NCBI RefSeq assembly: GCF_020819555.1
Contig: NZ_JAJHJB010000021.1
Coordinates: 36,337-100,336 of the forward strand
From: Pelosinus baikalensis
GTDB taxonomy: Bacteria > Bacillota > Negativicutes > DSM-13327
Direction of reading: 5' to 3'
DNA: 64,000 nucleotides
Part shown: one piece after another, positions 59,001 through 64,000 of the stretch
Numbering within the stretch: position 1 is the first letter of the stretch
Layout: each line of letters starts with the position of its first letter
Notes under the pieces: generated by a model
What the model was told of the DNA's origin: nothing
What the model saw: the letters and a program-made list of their open reading frames with translations, nothing else
The model's database searches: none
Translations under genes and position numbers: made by a program

Positions 59001-59612
59001 AGATCCAGCAAAGGTTGAAGCATCTAAAAAAGCCGGATGGGCATAAAATTTATTACGATATTTTTCTGCTAGCTCACTACAATGAAGTTTTATTAATTCT
59101 TCATTGTTATGCTGATATATTGTTCCTTGTGTTTTCATAAATACAAAATGATATATATCAATTTCTCGGAGCAACCCATAAGCAGCATCCATATCCCATT
59201 GCTGTTTAGAACTGCTTATAAAGGCCTGCACATCTATTTTCTTTTCGTTTTTTGTGTGTTCTGTCAAGAAAAGTAAGCACTCCATATTTTCATCATGCTG
59301 TGTATCTATAACACAATTATCTTTTACTTTTTGACTTGTGATTGTCACTTTCCAATGTGATTCTTGTGGCGTAAATGTTACTACTATGTTTTTGTCAAAG
59401 TATTCCGATGTAACAATTGGATGCTGAAATAAAATTTGCTTGAGTTCAATGGCTTGTGTCCCTAGATAATTAGCTGATAATCGATAAATCATATCTAACA
59501 AGGCTACACCCGGAAGAGTGCGAACACCATGAACATTATGATCACGGACAATGAAATTAGAATGGTTAATTTTTTGCAAAAACGTCTTCTTCTGCGTTCT
59601 TTCTATATTCAT
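44079..59612 (-). CDS. trans-AT polyketide synthase B
   Basis: A 5177-residue megasynthase. Approximate order: DH (1-285, RDHNVHG); ACP (Ser near 380); KR (630-890); KS (908-1345, TMCSSAL); Ser-less ACP-like insert (1394-1477); DH (1640-1940, NDHVVKG, HPSLIDAAFQ); KR (2120-2400); ACP (Ser near 2431); KS (2530-2965, TMCSSSL); DH with His replaced by Tyr (3160-3440, TDYVVKG); KR (3645-3900); ACP (Ser near 3947); KS (4046-4475); Ser/Gln-rich linker (4650-4780); three ACPs (Ser near 4813, 4950, 5087); C-terminal docking helices (ILQQVHQGTLDIDQADQLL). No AT. It starts in mid-module: its first DH-ACP-KR completes the KS ending PKS A. The ribosome-binding site GAGGAGG lies in the last codons of PKS A, 6 nt separate the genes, so they are coupled. 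Confidence 0.95.
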   Translation of the reverse strand: MNIERTQKKTFLQKINHSNFIVRDHNVHGVRTLPGVALLDMIYRLSANYLGTQAIELKQILFQHPIVTSEYFDKNIVVTFTPQESHWKVTITSQKVKDNCVIDTQHDENMECLLFLTEHTKNEKKIDVQAFISSSKQQWDMDAAYGLLREIDIYHFVFMKTQGTIYQHNNEELIKLHCSELAEKYRNKFYAHPAFLDASTFAGSSFQLSGIQNHLFEKNTPYIPFMIERFCIYQPLPATIYTHTKKTEIAKENISMPVDIFSTDITIFNEAGQVLVEFDRLTLKQIREPYLIKKLIEPNNSTAVNIREPQGSIQIEAEQQASYKGLEKQTHAELGKNKQLDSDSRHVIISYLQKVIGRVLKKSADEIDTNNGFYDLGLDSTHLIGLVKELEQKLAVQLYPTLLFEYSTIQSLSGYLLENYESAFLNANSQENEQPPDSVEDIDNSKMLFFEPVWHKQNIIKQPGYIAKKIQNLIILFDGSTAMQSEIQQNISAADVITLNSEEEHIPYQVEDKFKQLLELIQKQLQQKNPGELLIQVVADSESKYVYSLGGLLQTACLENPKVHSQIITIERFASQSIHTVIQHLKDEAYYHDRGTAEIYYKGKSLQRYVKQLFEMNFASKNKAVFCKENGVYVVTGGLGGLGFLIANHIASQAAVKLVLIGRSKLNAITEEKIRQLMQKGAEVLYLEANISKRSDVVHAFASIKDKFGSISGIFHSAGVLKDQVIIQKNLSEIQDVFNPKIRGLWHVDEVTQDENLDFFVMFSSISAITGNIGQSDYSTANAFMDNFAIMRQKKVKQGNRHGRTITINWPLWSEGGMHIDSGLEQVMYMSSGLKPLPTILGIQALNAILNGNNTQNIVLYGEENKIRNYFSARIFSGENKLESKKVYVDTATQPVDNSTSANSQSGDIAIIGLSGRYPMANTMDQFYQNLRNAKDCITHFPKDRWKDYQFTFDVEQFYKYGGFIDHIDQFDPLFFNIAPRQAENMDPQARLFLEIAWEAMEDAGFYQDRSKHYYSSSSDKSVGVFGGVFWSHYELFGAEMTQRGVPTSLGVSSASIPNMVSYCLNFHGPSMAVDTMCSSALTSLHLACESIRKGECHYAIAGGVNLVTHPHKYMFLKREHFLASDGRCRSFGEGGDGYVPGEGVGAVLLTSLERAEKEGYSIYGVIKGSALNHGGKTSGAMVPDPVAQSEVITDAIKMAGIDPRTISYVEAHGTGTSLGDPIEFQGLCKAYKRWTDDKQYCAIGSSKSNIGHLEAAAGIAGLTKVLLQFKHQEIFPSLHSDTLNPYIPFNDTPFVVEHNLKEWKRPEIEIDGEKNIYPRRAGLSSFGANGSNAHIIIEEYVPKKLKKEAITINKTGLVIVPLSAKNEECLKVYAQKLLDYLRKDKKPLNVISNENLEKIIQDEIIKILSKLICVEEVDIDPSQDFAEINADLIHLNTLYQNLQVQWGMDIDQEIINQSHSINHLVAQFILQYQKELEKIYIITKESVIEPVGVREINLADLAYTLQVGRESMEERLGLIVGSIKELEEKLQDFVEGKDGIDDLYRGQIKRNKEILTVFAADEDMEKTISAWINKGKYGKVLQLWVKGMIFDWNKLYSDVKPCRISLPTYPFARERYWVSESETNSLSCITTASATTVCDHPLLHKNTSDFSEQRFSSTFTGREFFLNDHVVKGRRVLPGVAYLEMARAAVEQAVGVLADGQIGMRLKNVVWTTPIAVGNQPVQIHVGLYPENNEEIAYEIYSELKDIDAEPVVHSQGSAVLSAVEKVPTLDLQYVKAQCSQSNLSANQCYETFARMGIEYGPGHQGIEMVYVGTGQVLAKLSLPSIISDTKNQFVLHPSLIDAAFQASIGLVLSMDDLQVSNSMTPPKLILPFALQELEIHSRCTADMWALVCYSDCSKPGDTVQKLDIDICDEQGNICIRIKGLSSRVLEGEVGLIGDPVSIGTLMVTPYWKEEAIAQEVIAPNYDQYLVMLCEFGEVAQRNLESYMNGARCLLLQSTHKGIEERFQTYAIQAFEEIQNILKNKSMGKTLIQIVVSTQDDKQLFAGLSGILKTAQLENPKLIGQLIEVEPDKEEEEIVEILKENSRSSIDQQIRYQGGKRYIADWSEIQNSQEETIIPWKNQGVYLITGGAGGLGLIFAKEIAHKVENATIVLSGRSPLSEGKQTELKELNSLGAQIAYRQVDVTQKEAVANLIQSIREDFGNLHGIIHSAGVIRDNFIFKKTNEELQEVLAPKVAGLVNLDQASKDLPLDFFIFFSSGAGVMGNIGQADYAAANAFMDNYAKYRNTMVRAEQRRGRTLSINWPLWKDGGMRVDGGTEDMLMQSMGMVAMQTSTGIRALYQGLASGKDQVMVMEGDTKRFRAALLRQQFGSKGAKNPSLVEESNVVPGIGQDILREKAENYFKKLLSSVIKLPAHRIEADAPLENYGIDSVMVMQLTNQLEKTFGSLSKTLFFEYQTIKELTEYFLQSYRDQLIDSLGIEEKTASSGIVKDSMTVSGIEKTLLSSRRRSRFASLRIASQTEKEKEALDIAIIGVSGRYPQAGNIGEFWNNLRDGKDCITEIPKERWDYSLYFDEDKNKAGKTYSKWGGFIDDVDKFDPLFFNISPRDAEIMDPQERLFLECVYETLEDAGYTREVLGSYQDFGLTGNIGVYVGAMYEEYQLYGAQEQIQGRPVTVAGNPSSIANRVSYFCNFHGPSMAVDTMCSSSLTAIHLACQSLQRGGCKMAIAGGVNVSIHPNKYLLLAQGKFVSSKGLCESFGQGGDGYVPGEGVGAVLLKPLSVAIADGDHIYGIIKGTAVNHGGKTNGYTVPNPNAQASVIGQAIKETGINPRTISYIEAHGTGTSLGDPIEIAGLTKTLEEYTQDKQFCAIGSAKSNIGHCESAAGIAGVTKVLLQLKHRQLAPSLHSEVLNPNIDFENTPFIVQQELTEWKRPVVEINGESKEYPRIAGISSFGAGGSNAHVVIAEYIPDNQKQPQITTSQSPAIIVLSAKNEDRLKVQAQQLLAVIREQQFTDASLSDMAYTFQVGREAMEERLGLIVGSIKELIEKLEGFVEGRDDIEDLYRGQVKRNKEALAIFTADEEMQEAINKWIQRRKYAKFLDLWVKGLNFDWSKLYGDTKPQRISLPTYPFAKERYWVPEINIKSVEGITRGPAVAASIHPLLHQNTSTLSEQRFSSTFTGQESFLTDYVVKGERILPGVAFLEMARAAVEQAAEDLKDGKNAIQLTNVVWAQPVIVGDQPVQVHIGLFPEENGEIAFEIYSNSETIGREPVIHSQGSAILCAIGEVPAFDLKALQAECSQIIISSLQCSDAFRMISIDRSPGLHGIEAVYVGAGKVLAKVSVPCVASNMGDQFVLDPSLMDYILQASVDLMMSDGNTTSTYNRASFKPMLPFSLQGVEILGKLSSDIWVIIRCSNKSVSEDQIRTIDIDLCDEQGNVCIRMKGFSSQVLEGEMDSLGATATFGTVMFHGCWQEQAVTPIVTPPIYEQHLVILCEPGDANRESIETQIGGVRCLILESEQQDIAERFQAYAGQVFEKIQSILKDGCKGKVLIQIVIPTQNEQQLFSGLSGLLKTAQLENPKLIGQLIEVDPGEEPDGIIRKIKENAQSPRDNRIRYQDGKRWICGWSEVEPLQEEVSLPWKDQGIYLITGGAGGLGFIFAKEIAHKVKDAILIITGRSLLNEDKIAQLKEFEALGTRIEYRQVDVTQEQEVAVLLQDIQEEFGSINGIIHSAGVISDNFILKKTNDELQKVLAPKVKGLVNIDQASKDLSLDFLVCFSSVAGAMGNPGQADYALANAFMDAYATYRNTLVDSKQRHGRTLSINWPLWKDGGMHINEETKEVLMKNMGIIAMNTSSGIRALYQALASGNDQVMVVEGDLHRIKQLISMPNSAPLKRGESSATGVDTSSFIEPLQEKTLHQLKVLFRGITKLNISRIDADEPLESYGIDSIMITNLNQKLAVVFGELSKTLFYEYQTLGSLAEYFIIEHPQECMKWTGLVNQVQSLMEVPSVSLHLNSKFPVLNSWKAEKKQARTLPTKTLSKEDREPVAIIGISGRYPQAKNLKEYWGNLEAGKDCITEIPQERWSLEGFFHPDPQEAVNQGKSYSKWGGFVEGFADFDPLFFNISPREALSIDPQERLFIESCWEVFEDAGYTKEQLTAKCNNRVGVFAGITKTGFELYGTDVWKQGERIFPRTSFSSVANRISYLFNLKGPSMPIDTMCSSSLTAIHEACEHMYRGECEMAIAGGVNLYLHPSSYTGLCGQQMLSVDGQCKSFGEGSNGFVAGEGVGAVLLKPLSNAIADGDNIYAVIRSTSINHGGKTNGYTVPNPNAQGELIRAALDKVGINARTVSYIEAHGTGTKLGDPIEITGLTQAFRKDTPDTGFCAIGSVKTNIGHLEASAGIAGVTKIILQMKNQKLVSSLHAKKLNPNINFAKTPFVVQQDLAEWKRPVIEIDGVIKEYPRIAGISSFGAGGANAHIVIEEYIPKGFEHPPVNVTSQNPAIIVLSAKNEERLYDQAQHLLVMIEEQQFTDSKLADMAFTLQVGREAMEERLGLIVGSIQDLVEKLKSFVTGKDNIEDLYRGQVKRNKESMAIFAADEDMAKIVEAWVSKRKYEKILDLWVKGLIFDWNKLHRNVKHRRISLPTYPFAKQRYWITGSTTKSSSTMKPTIAVSNQPLQQPNAASDLPKQPVAQISLSKPASQIRQAITLLAATNSLSYRSSNGESKKPREILLRHLPDPQIPLRKPTSQCRQSMTLSSASSSLSQPGNNDEFIGHVAIMTETLQDELTTSLAETLYLQRSDVDVDQNFVEMGLDSIIGVEWIKAVNKQYGTFISATEVYDYPNIRQFTEFLASELNKEGNKIPSSTTLAAAEQSSPKITLQSSELLSTGTAITSHASAPKLIELQGRVSSLQPYIAVETLREELITSLAESLYMERSDVDVDQNFVEMGLDSIIGVEWIKAVNKQYGTSISATKTYDYPNVHEFAEFLASELNREGNNIPDSTTIVANENSLPKITLQTTELLSTGTAITSYVSAPEWIERQGTVIPLQSYIAVETLKEELITSLAESLYMERSDVDADQNFVEMGLDSIIGVEWIKAVNKKYGTSVSVTKAYDYPNIRDFSQFLVSELNVQNRELYQPLLTSTPSLSFTEILQQVHQGTLDIDQADQLLNQLRSKDK
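44220..45290 (-). repeat. triple ACP, 411-bp tandem repeat
   Basis: Three ACP-coding units repeat with an exact period of 411 bp (137 aa): CCTATGATTG occurs at 44341, 44752 and 45163. Each ACP has the Ser in MGLDSIIGVEWIKAVN, where the Trp six residues after Ser marks ACPs recognised by beta-branching cassettes. Linkers are duplicated with them. Confidence 0.9.
50034..50243 (-). repeat. 210-bp segment identical to 63672-63881
   Basis: Every base from 50034 to 50243 equals 63672-63881 (offset 13638, in frame). It covers the start of the Tyr-variant DH and the linker before it in PKS B. Confidence 0.9.
55180..55435 (-). other. ACP-like insert without active Ser in the KS-DH linker of PKS B
   Basis: About 84 residues interrupt the usual post-KS linker, between YAQKLLDYLRKDKK and INLADLAYTLQVGRE. 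Pattern NLEKIIQDEIIKILSKLI, then VDIDPSQDFAEINADLIHL and SINHLVAQFIL follows ACP helices I-IV, but the G-x-D-S site reads EINADLIHL with no Ser to carry phosphopantetheine. No other linker in the window has it. Confidence 0.65.
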
Positions 59613-59618
59613 CTCAAT

Positions 59619-62600
59619 TTACGCCTCCTCAATTTTGAAAAGTTCAATGAATTCATCTACTTCATCATCGTTCGAATAATTAAACCTTTCCTGCACTAAG
59701 TCATTTTTTTCGTTATAGTTTTTTATTTCCTCAGGCCAATAGTGCTTACGATTAAATATTACTCTTTTTCCCTTTGGTTCAAGTGATGCTTTATGTGTAT
59801 TTGGTATTCCCTCATTACTAACAATAATGTGGGCATTGTTGCCTCCTAACCCAAAAGCACTAACTCCTGCTCGCAAAATATTATTATCACTTGTCCAATT
59901 CTTTAAGCCTTGTACAGGATAGAAAGGTGAATCTTGAAAATTAAAACGTGGATTAGGATTCTTGCAGTGCAATGTTGGAGGAAGTTCTTGATGGGTTATT
60001 GCCAGCAATACTTTAATAATACCCGCTACACTTGCTGCACTGAGTAAATGCCCAATGTTGCTTTTTATACTACCTACCCCACAAAACTGTTTTTTTGTCG
60101 TATGTTCTGTAAATATTTGGGTTAAGGCTTTTAATTCTATTGGATCACCAATTAACGTTCCTGTGCCATGTGTTTCCATATAGCTTATTGTTTCAGGATT
60201 TATGTTTGCATCACTTATCGCCGTTTTAATAAGTTCCCGCTGTGCATCAGGATTAGGCGTTGTTATCCCCATCGTGTTCCCATCACAATTTACTGCTGAT
60301 CCATCAATCACTCCATAGATTTTATTATTGTCTTGAATAGCTTTTTGCAATGGTTTTAAAATCAGTACCCCACATCCTTCTCCTAATCCGATTCCATTAG
60401 CCTCCGCATCAAAGGTTTTGCAGCGTCCATCAGGGGATAATACTTTTTCGGCACTTAACGTAATAAATGGGGATTCATCCAATAAAATCTCAACACCTCC
60501 AGCCAGCGCAATTTCTGCTTCACCGTTCTGAATACTCTTCACAGCCAAATGAATTGCAGCTAACGAACTTGCGCACGCTGCATCCACAACCATATTAGGT
60601 CCTTTAAAGTTATAAATATGAGCTAAATGAACTGTAATAAAATTAGGTCCTGTGCCAACAATCCTGTCTTTTTTAGCACCCTTAAGTTTATTGGCGAAAT
60701 TGCCCATCCTCGCACCTGCATAGACGCCTACACGTTTTCCCCACAAATCTTTTTTGTCATAACCTGCATCTGCCAGAGCTTCTGCACTTACTTCCAACCA
60801 TTGTCGTTGAAGAGGATCTATTTGTGGAGCCAGTGACCTTGGAATATTAAAATAGCCAGGGTCAAACTCTTCAATGGAGTCTAAAAATGCTCCCCATTTA
60901 CTTATACTTTTTCCTTCCTTATACTCGTGAGCATTGTAATATTTCTCCCAATCCCAACGTGATTTTGATACTTCACGAATACTATCTTTTCCTAGTTTTA
61001 AATTTTCCCAATACTCCTTAGTATTCATTGCATCCGGAAAATGGCAGGCCATTCCGACTATGGCAACCTTGTCCTTCTGACTGTTGACGTTATTCTCTTG
61101 TCGTCCTCTTCTTCTTTCCCGTTGCAAGACAGGGAACGTCGTTGGCTGGTTGCATGTAGGCTGGTTAACAGTACTTTTTGTGTTTGCACTCTTAATAGAA
61201 AATAAGGATGCTAACGCTTCTGGATAGATTTGCATCAAATAAACAGCCAAGGTATTCAATGTAGGATATTCTAAAATAACCGAAGGATCAATTGATATAC
61301 CTTTTAGCTCACGCTCCATCTTGGTAATAACCTGTGCTAACAAAATTGAATCCATGCCATAGTCTTGAAACGTTGTGTCTGCTTCTATTCTTGCAGGATC
61401 AATCTTCAATTCATTTGAAATCAAAGATATTAACCATGCTTGAGTTGCATTTACCAGATCACTTGAAGCCGTTAACGGCTTTGTCATAACAGGATGGTAC
61501 GGTTGTCTATTTGCTATTAAAGAGTTTTTTTGTATTGTACGTTTCATCAATTCCGCAGCGTTCCATAAATCCAGATTGACTATCGCTGGCAGGATTACAG
61601 GTCCCATCTTTCTAGAGAGAATCTGATCCAACAGTTGCAGACCTTCGTCATTTGTATGGCTTAGTAAGCCTGTTTGCATGTAGGCTCTACTTTTAATTTC
61701 TCCCAAACCTGTCTCTTTCCAGCTGGGCCATTGGATGCTAACAATTGGGCAGGAACCCCTATACGCTTCCGCAAAATAATCCATGTAGGCATTAGCCATT
61801 GCATAATCACTTTGCCCTGAAGCTAAAGTAGGAATAACCGCCGATACCGAGGAAAATAAGGCAAAAAACTGTAAAGGTTCAGCTCGAAAACTTTGATACA
61901 TTATGTCCAATCCGACAATCTTAGGATCTAATACCTGTTGAACACCCTCAATAGATTTACGAATAAAAGCAGGGTTTTCCACATCAGCTATTCCTGCACA
62001 GTGAATGATTCCGCCAATTGGTCCCATGCTAATTTTAATCTCTTGCAGACTTTTTTGAACAGCATCCTTATCTGTCAAGGCAACAGATAGCACTTGCACT
62101 TGTACGCCTTTCTCTTCTAGGGCTTGGATAGCTCGGATCTTGTGTTTTATGGAATCATTGTCCTTATAAAAATCCCATTGTTCCCGCTTAGGCATAAGCT
62201 CTCGTCCGCTAAGAACCAAACGCTTAACACCATATTTCCTTACAAAATGTTCAGCACATAAGTATCCGAGACCTCTTGTCCCGCCTGTAATCCATAGCAC
62301 ATGATCCTCTGGAAATTTGACATTTCCTTGGCTTTCGCCACTATCCTTTACTTCTTCAAAAATGGCGCGATATCGCTTCCCATTCCGATAACAAATCTCT
62401 GCATCTTCACTTTCCAAGAAAAATTCTGAGACAATCTGCCCCACAAGCGTATCATCATCAGTATACCGTTCTGCATCCATATGTCTTGACCGCAAGTGGC
62501 TATATTCACTTTGCAGCATGCGATACAACCCGGCACGAGAAGCCCCAGACAAGTTAATATCTATATTCTGATAAGACTCTAATCCTTTTGTCACAGCGAG

Positions 62601-64000
62601 TAATATCAAACCCTCTTTATGACCTTCTTCAATCAAATTTTGCAGCCATGCTATCCAATTAATTGAAGTGTGGTTTTCTGTTCCACATCCCGTTAAGTCA
62701 ATACAACCATCATAATTTTTCCATTCCTGTTCCGCTTGCTGGCTTTGTCGTGCCAAATCATAAATATCCAGAATCTCACATTTCATAAACTGCTGAGCAA
62801 GTTTTGCCGCCAAATCTCTAGTTTCTTGTGTTGTTAATATTGCAACAGTTCGATGTAAACTTCTGGTTGGAATAGCTGAACAAAGTTCCCATTGTTTTTG
62901 GATAAAACCCTTAGATCGCTGTATTGGATGATCTTCATGTTCTGCCACCCACTCTATAGAATGAATCTCCAATCCTTTTATCTGTATACAAACTATCCCG
63001 TCTCTGTCACACACATCAATATCAATAATCTGTACTTTATTCCCTGCTTTACTGCCAGTATTGTAACGAATTACAACCCACATTTCCGAAGTGATTTTTC
63101 TAAAGATTTTGAGTTCTTGCAATGTAAAAGGCAAAATTGGCTTATAAAGAGTTGTACTGTTAGAAGACTGCAAATCAATTGTGTTTGCTTTTAACTCGAT
63201 TAATTCCTGTAATATAAAATCTAGCAGCTTCGGGTTCAGAATCAATTGATCACTCAAGTTGCAATCGATAGAAGATAATGAAATCTTTGCCAATACTTGA
63301 CCTAGGCCGGTATATACTTCCTCAATTCCCTGGTGGTCTATATTGCCTTGACAACACTGGGCCTTTAAAGCTGCAATATCTATATTGGGTACTTCCACAA
63401 TCGAGCCTAATATCGCATTACCTTTGCTATATACGATTGGTTCTGTATCACCCTCTTTAGAGTCGCTATAAATTTCAAAGGTAATTTCTCCATTTTCTGC
63501 AGGAATAAGTCCGATATGTATCTCAACTGGCTGATCTCCTACCATAACAGGTTGAGCCCAAACAACATTAGTCAATTGAATTCCATTTTTACCTTCCTTT
63601 AAATTCTCTGTTGCCTGCTCTACTGCCGCGCGAGCCATTTCCAGAAAAGCAACTCCCGGCAAAATCCGCTGACCTTTCACTACATAATCCGTCAGAAAAG
63701 ATTCCTGCCCTGTAAACGTGGAACTAAAACGCTGTTCCGACAGTGTAGAGGTATTTTGATGCAGCAAAGGATGAATCGACGCTGCCACTGCTGGTCCCCT
63801 TGTGATACCTTCTACAGATTTGATATTAATCTCAGGCACCCAATAGCGTTCCTTGGCAAACGGATAGGTGGGTAGGCTAATTCGACGAGGTTTAGGATCA
63901 CCATATAGTTTGTTCCAATCAATATTTAAACCCTTTACCCATAATTCGAGGAATTTTGCATATTTTCTGCGTTGAATCCACTTGTTAATGGCTTCCTGCA
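59619..64000 (-). CDS. trans-AT polyketide synthase A (5' end outside window)
   Basis: The frame is open from the right edge; GTG 63839 is not the start, since upstream codons read WVKGLNIDWNKLYGD and LPTYPFAKERYW, the standard post-KS linker. Visible order by position: linker (64000-63800), DH (63800-62930) with Tyr for catalytic His (TDYVVKG near 63677) and a lost YGPGHQGI region, non-catalytic half and KR (62880-61650; TGGTRGLG, QSDYAMANAY), ACP (Ser near 61350, YGMDSILL), KS (61060-59810; DAACASSL near 60575, ETHGTGTLIGDP, KSNIGH), short acidic C-terminal tail (SNDDEVDEFIELF). It ends on a KS, so the module is completed by the DH-ACP-KR at the start of PKS B. No AT. Its stop codon is 6 nt from the PKS B start. 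Confidence 0.95.
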   Translation of the reverse strand, partial: QEAINKWIQRRKYAKFLELWVKGLNIDWNKLYGDPKPRRISLPTYPFAKERYWVPEINIKSVEGITRGPAVAASIHPLLHQNTSTLSEQRFSSTFTGQESFLTDYVVKGQRILPGVAFLEMARAAVEQATENLKEGKNGIQLTNVVWAQPVMVGDQPVEIHIGLIPAENGEITFEIYSDSKEGDTEPIVYSKGNAILGSIVEVPNIDIAALKAQCCQGNIDHQGIEEVYTGLGQVLAKISLSSIDCNLSDQLILNPKLLDFILQELIELKANTIDLQSSNSTTLYKPILPFTLQELKIFRKITSEMWVVIRYNTGSKAGNKVQIIDIDVCDRDGIVCIQIKGLEIHSIEWVAEHEDHPIQRSKGFIQKQWELCSAIPTRSLHRTVAILTTQETRDLAAKLAQQFMKCEILDIYDLARQSQQAEQEWKNYDGCIDLTGCGTENHTSINWIAWLQNLIEEGHKEGLILLAVTKGLESYQNIDINLSGASRAGLYRMLQSEYSHLRSRHMDAERYTDDDTLVGQIVSEFFLESEDAEICYRNGKRYRAIFEEVKDSGESQGNVKFPEDHVLWITGGTRGLGYLCAEHFVRKYGVKRLVLSGRELMPKREQWDFYKDNDSIKHKIRAIQALEEKGVQVQVLSVALTDKDAVQKSLQEIKISMGPIGGIIHCAGIADVENPAFIRKSIEGVQQVLDPKIVGLDIMYQSFRAEPLQFFALFSSVSAVIPTLASGQSDYAMANAYMDYFAEAYRGSCPIVSIQWPSWKETGLGEIKSRAYMQTGLLSHTNDEGLQLLDQILSRKMGPVILPAIVNLDLWNAAELMKRTIQKNSLIANRQPYHPVMTKPLTASSDLVNATQAWLISLISNELKIDPARIEADTTFQDYGMDSILLAQVITKMERELKGISIDPSVILEYPTLNTLAVYLMQIYPEALASLFSIKSANTKSTVNQPTCNQPTTFPVLQRERRRGRQENNVNSQKDKVAIVGMACHFPDAMNTKEYWENLKLGKDSIREVSKSRWDWEKYYNAHEYKEGKSISKWGAFLDSIEEFDPGYFNIPRSLAPQIDPLQRQWLEVSAEALADAGYDKKDLWGKRVGVYAGARMGNFANKLKGAKKDRIVGTGPNFITVHLAHIYNFKGPNMVVDAACASSLAAIHLAVKSIQNGEAEIALAGGVEILLDESPFITLSAEKVLSPDGRCKTFDAEANGIGLGEGCGVLILKPLQKAIQDNNKIYGVIDGSAVNCDGNTMGITTPNPDAQRELIKTAISDANINPETISYMETHGTGTLIGDPIELKALTQIFTEHTTKKQFCGVGSIKSNIGHLLSAASVAGIIKVLLAITHQELPPTLHCKNPNPRFNFQDSPFYPVQGLKNWTSDNNILRAGVSAFGLGGNNAHIIVSNEGIPNTHKASLEPKGKRVIFNRKHYWPEEIKNYNEKNDLVQERFNYSNDDEVDEFIELFKIEEA
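63672..64000 (-). repeat. mosaic duplication of PKS linker/DH sequence
   Basis: 63672-63881 is identical to 50034-50243; 63877-63948 (72 bp) is identical instead to 41200-41271 of PKS C; 63947-64000 is identical again to 50309-50362 of PKS B, at the original offset. Confidence 0.88.

Noticed and set aside
63787..63839. Apparent start of a 1406-residue PKS protein at 63839
   Set aside because: The codon is an internal GTG in RYWVPEI; the frame stays open to the window edge and reads a normal PKS linker, so the gene begins outside.
31743..64000. NRPS or cis-AT modules in the megasynthases
   Set aside because: No condensation or adenylation motifs and no GHSxG acyltransferase motif found in the proteins; the GYSLGG Ser belongs to the terminal TE.

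Overview
The window reads as chromosome from a diderm Firmicute, most likely a Negativicute of the Sporomusa/Pelosinus type. This is inference: a glmS ribozyme, cdaA-cdaR-glmM and a CwlD-type amidase point to Firmicutes, while a decayed outer-membrane-protein gene (28.9-29.2 kb) points to a cell with an outer membrane. No rRNA, tRNA, CRISPR array or intact transposase was found.

Left part (0-25.9 kb, mostly minus strand) is housekeeping. It holds the 3' part of a SulP transporter, a universal stress protein, a Dps ferritin, and an alpha/beta hydrolase flanked by a second, decayed copy of the glmS 3' end. Next come glmS under a glmS ribozyme and the operon cdaA-cdaR-FAD dehydrogenase-glmM, linking c-di-AMP synthesis to cell-wall precursor supply. 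ilvE follows, behind an intergenic region with strong RNA-like folds. The complete arginine operon argCJBDFGH starts behind an ARG-box-like palindrome. Then come a CHASE-PAS-GGDEF-HD-GYP protein, a YbaK-type deacylase, a LigB-like protein, a CwlD amidase and a monofunctional peptidoglycan glycosyltransferase.

Middle part (25.9-31.7 kb) is a loose accessory zone. It contains an Sfp-type phosphopantetheinyl transferase, a LytTR regulator with a four-helix membrane partner, a flavodoxin-like reductase and an SDR oxidoreductase. Between them lie at least three broken gene remnants and several hairpins. It looks like a decaying border between core chromosome and the large cluster.

Right part (31.7-64 kb and beyond) is a large trans-AT polyketide synthase cluster read leftward: PKS A (5' end outside the window), PKS B (5177 aa), a PksI-like enoyl-CoA hydratase/decarboxylase, and PKS C (3808 aa) ending in a thioesterase. 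Visible order: A = DH(degenerate)-KR-ACP-KS; B = DH-ACP-KR / KS-[ACP-like insert]-DH-KR-ACP / KS-DH(degenerate)-KR-ACP / KS-ACP-ACP-ACP; C = KS-DH(Asp lost)-ACP / KS-DH-KR-ACP-ACP / KS(atypical)-ACP-TE. No acyltransferase domain is present in any module seen. The triple ACP with the beta-branching Trp signature next to the PksI homologue predicts a beta-alkyl branch. DH and KR content predicts a partly unsaturated chain released by the TE. The phosphopantetheinyl transferase at 27 kb is a natural candidate to activate the ACPs. The trans-AT, the rest of the beta-branching cassette and the loading module must lie beyond the right edge or elsewhere.
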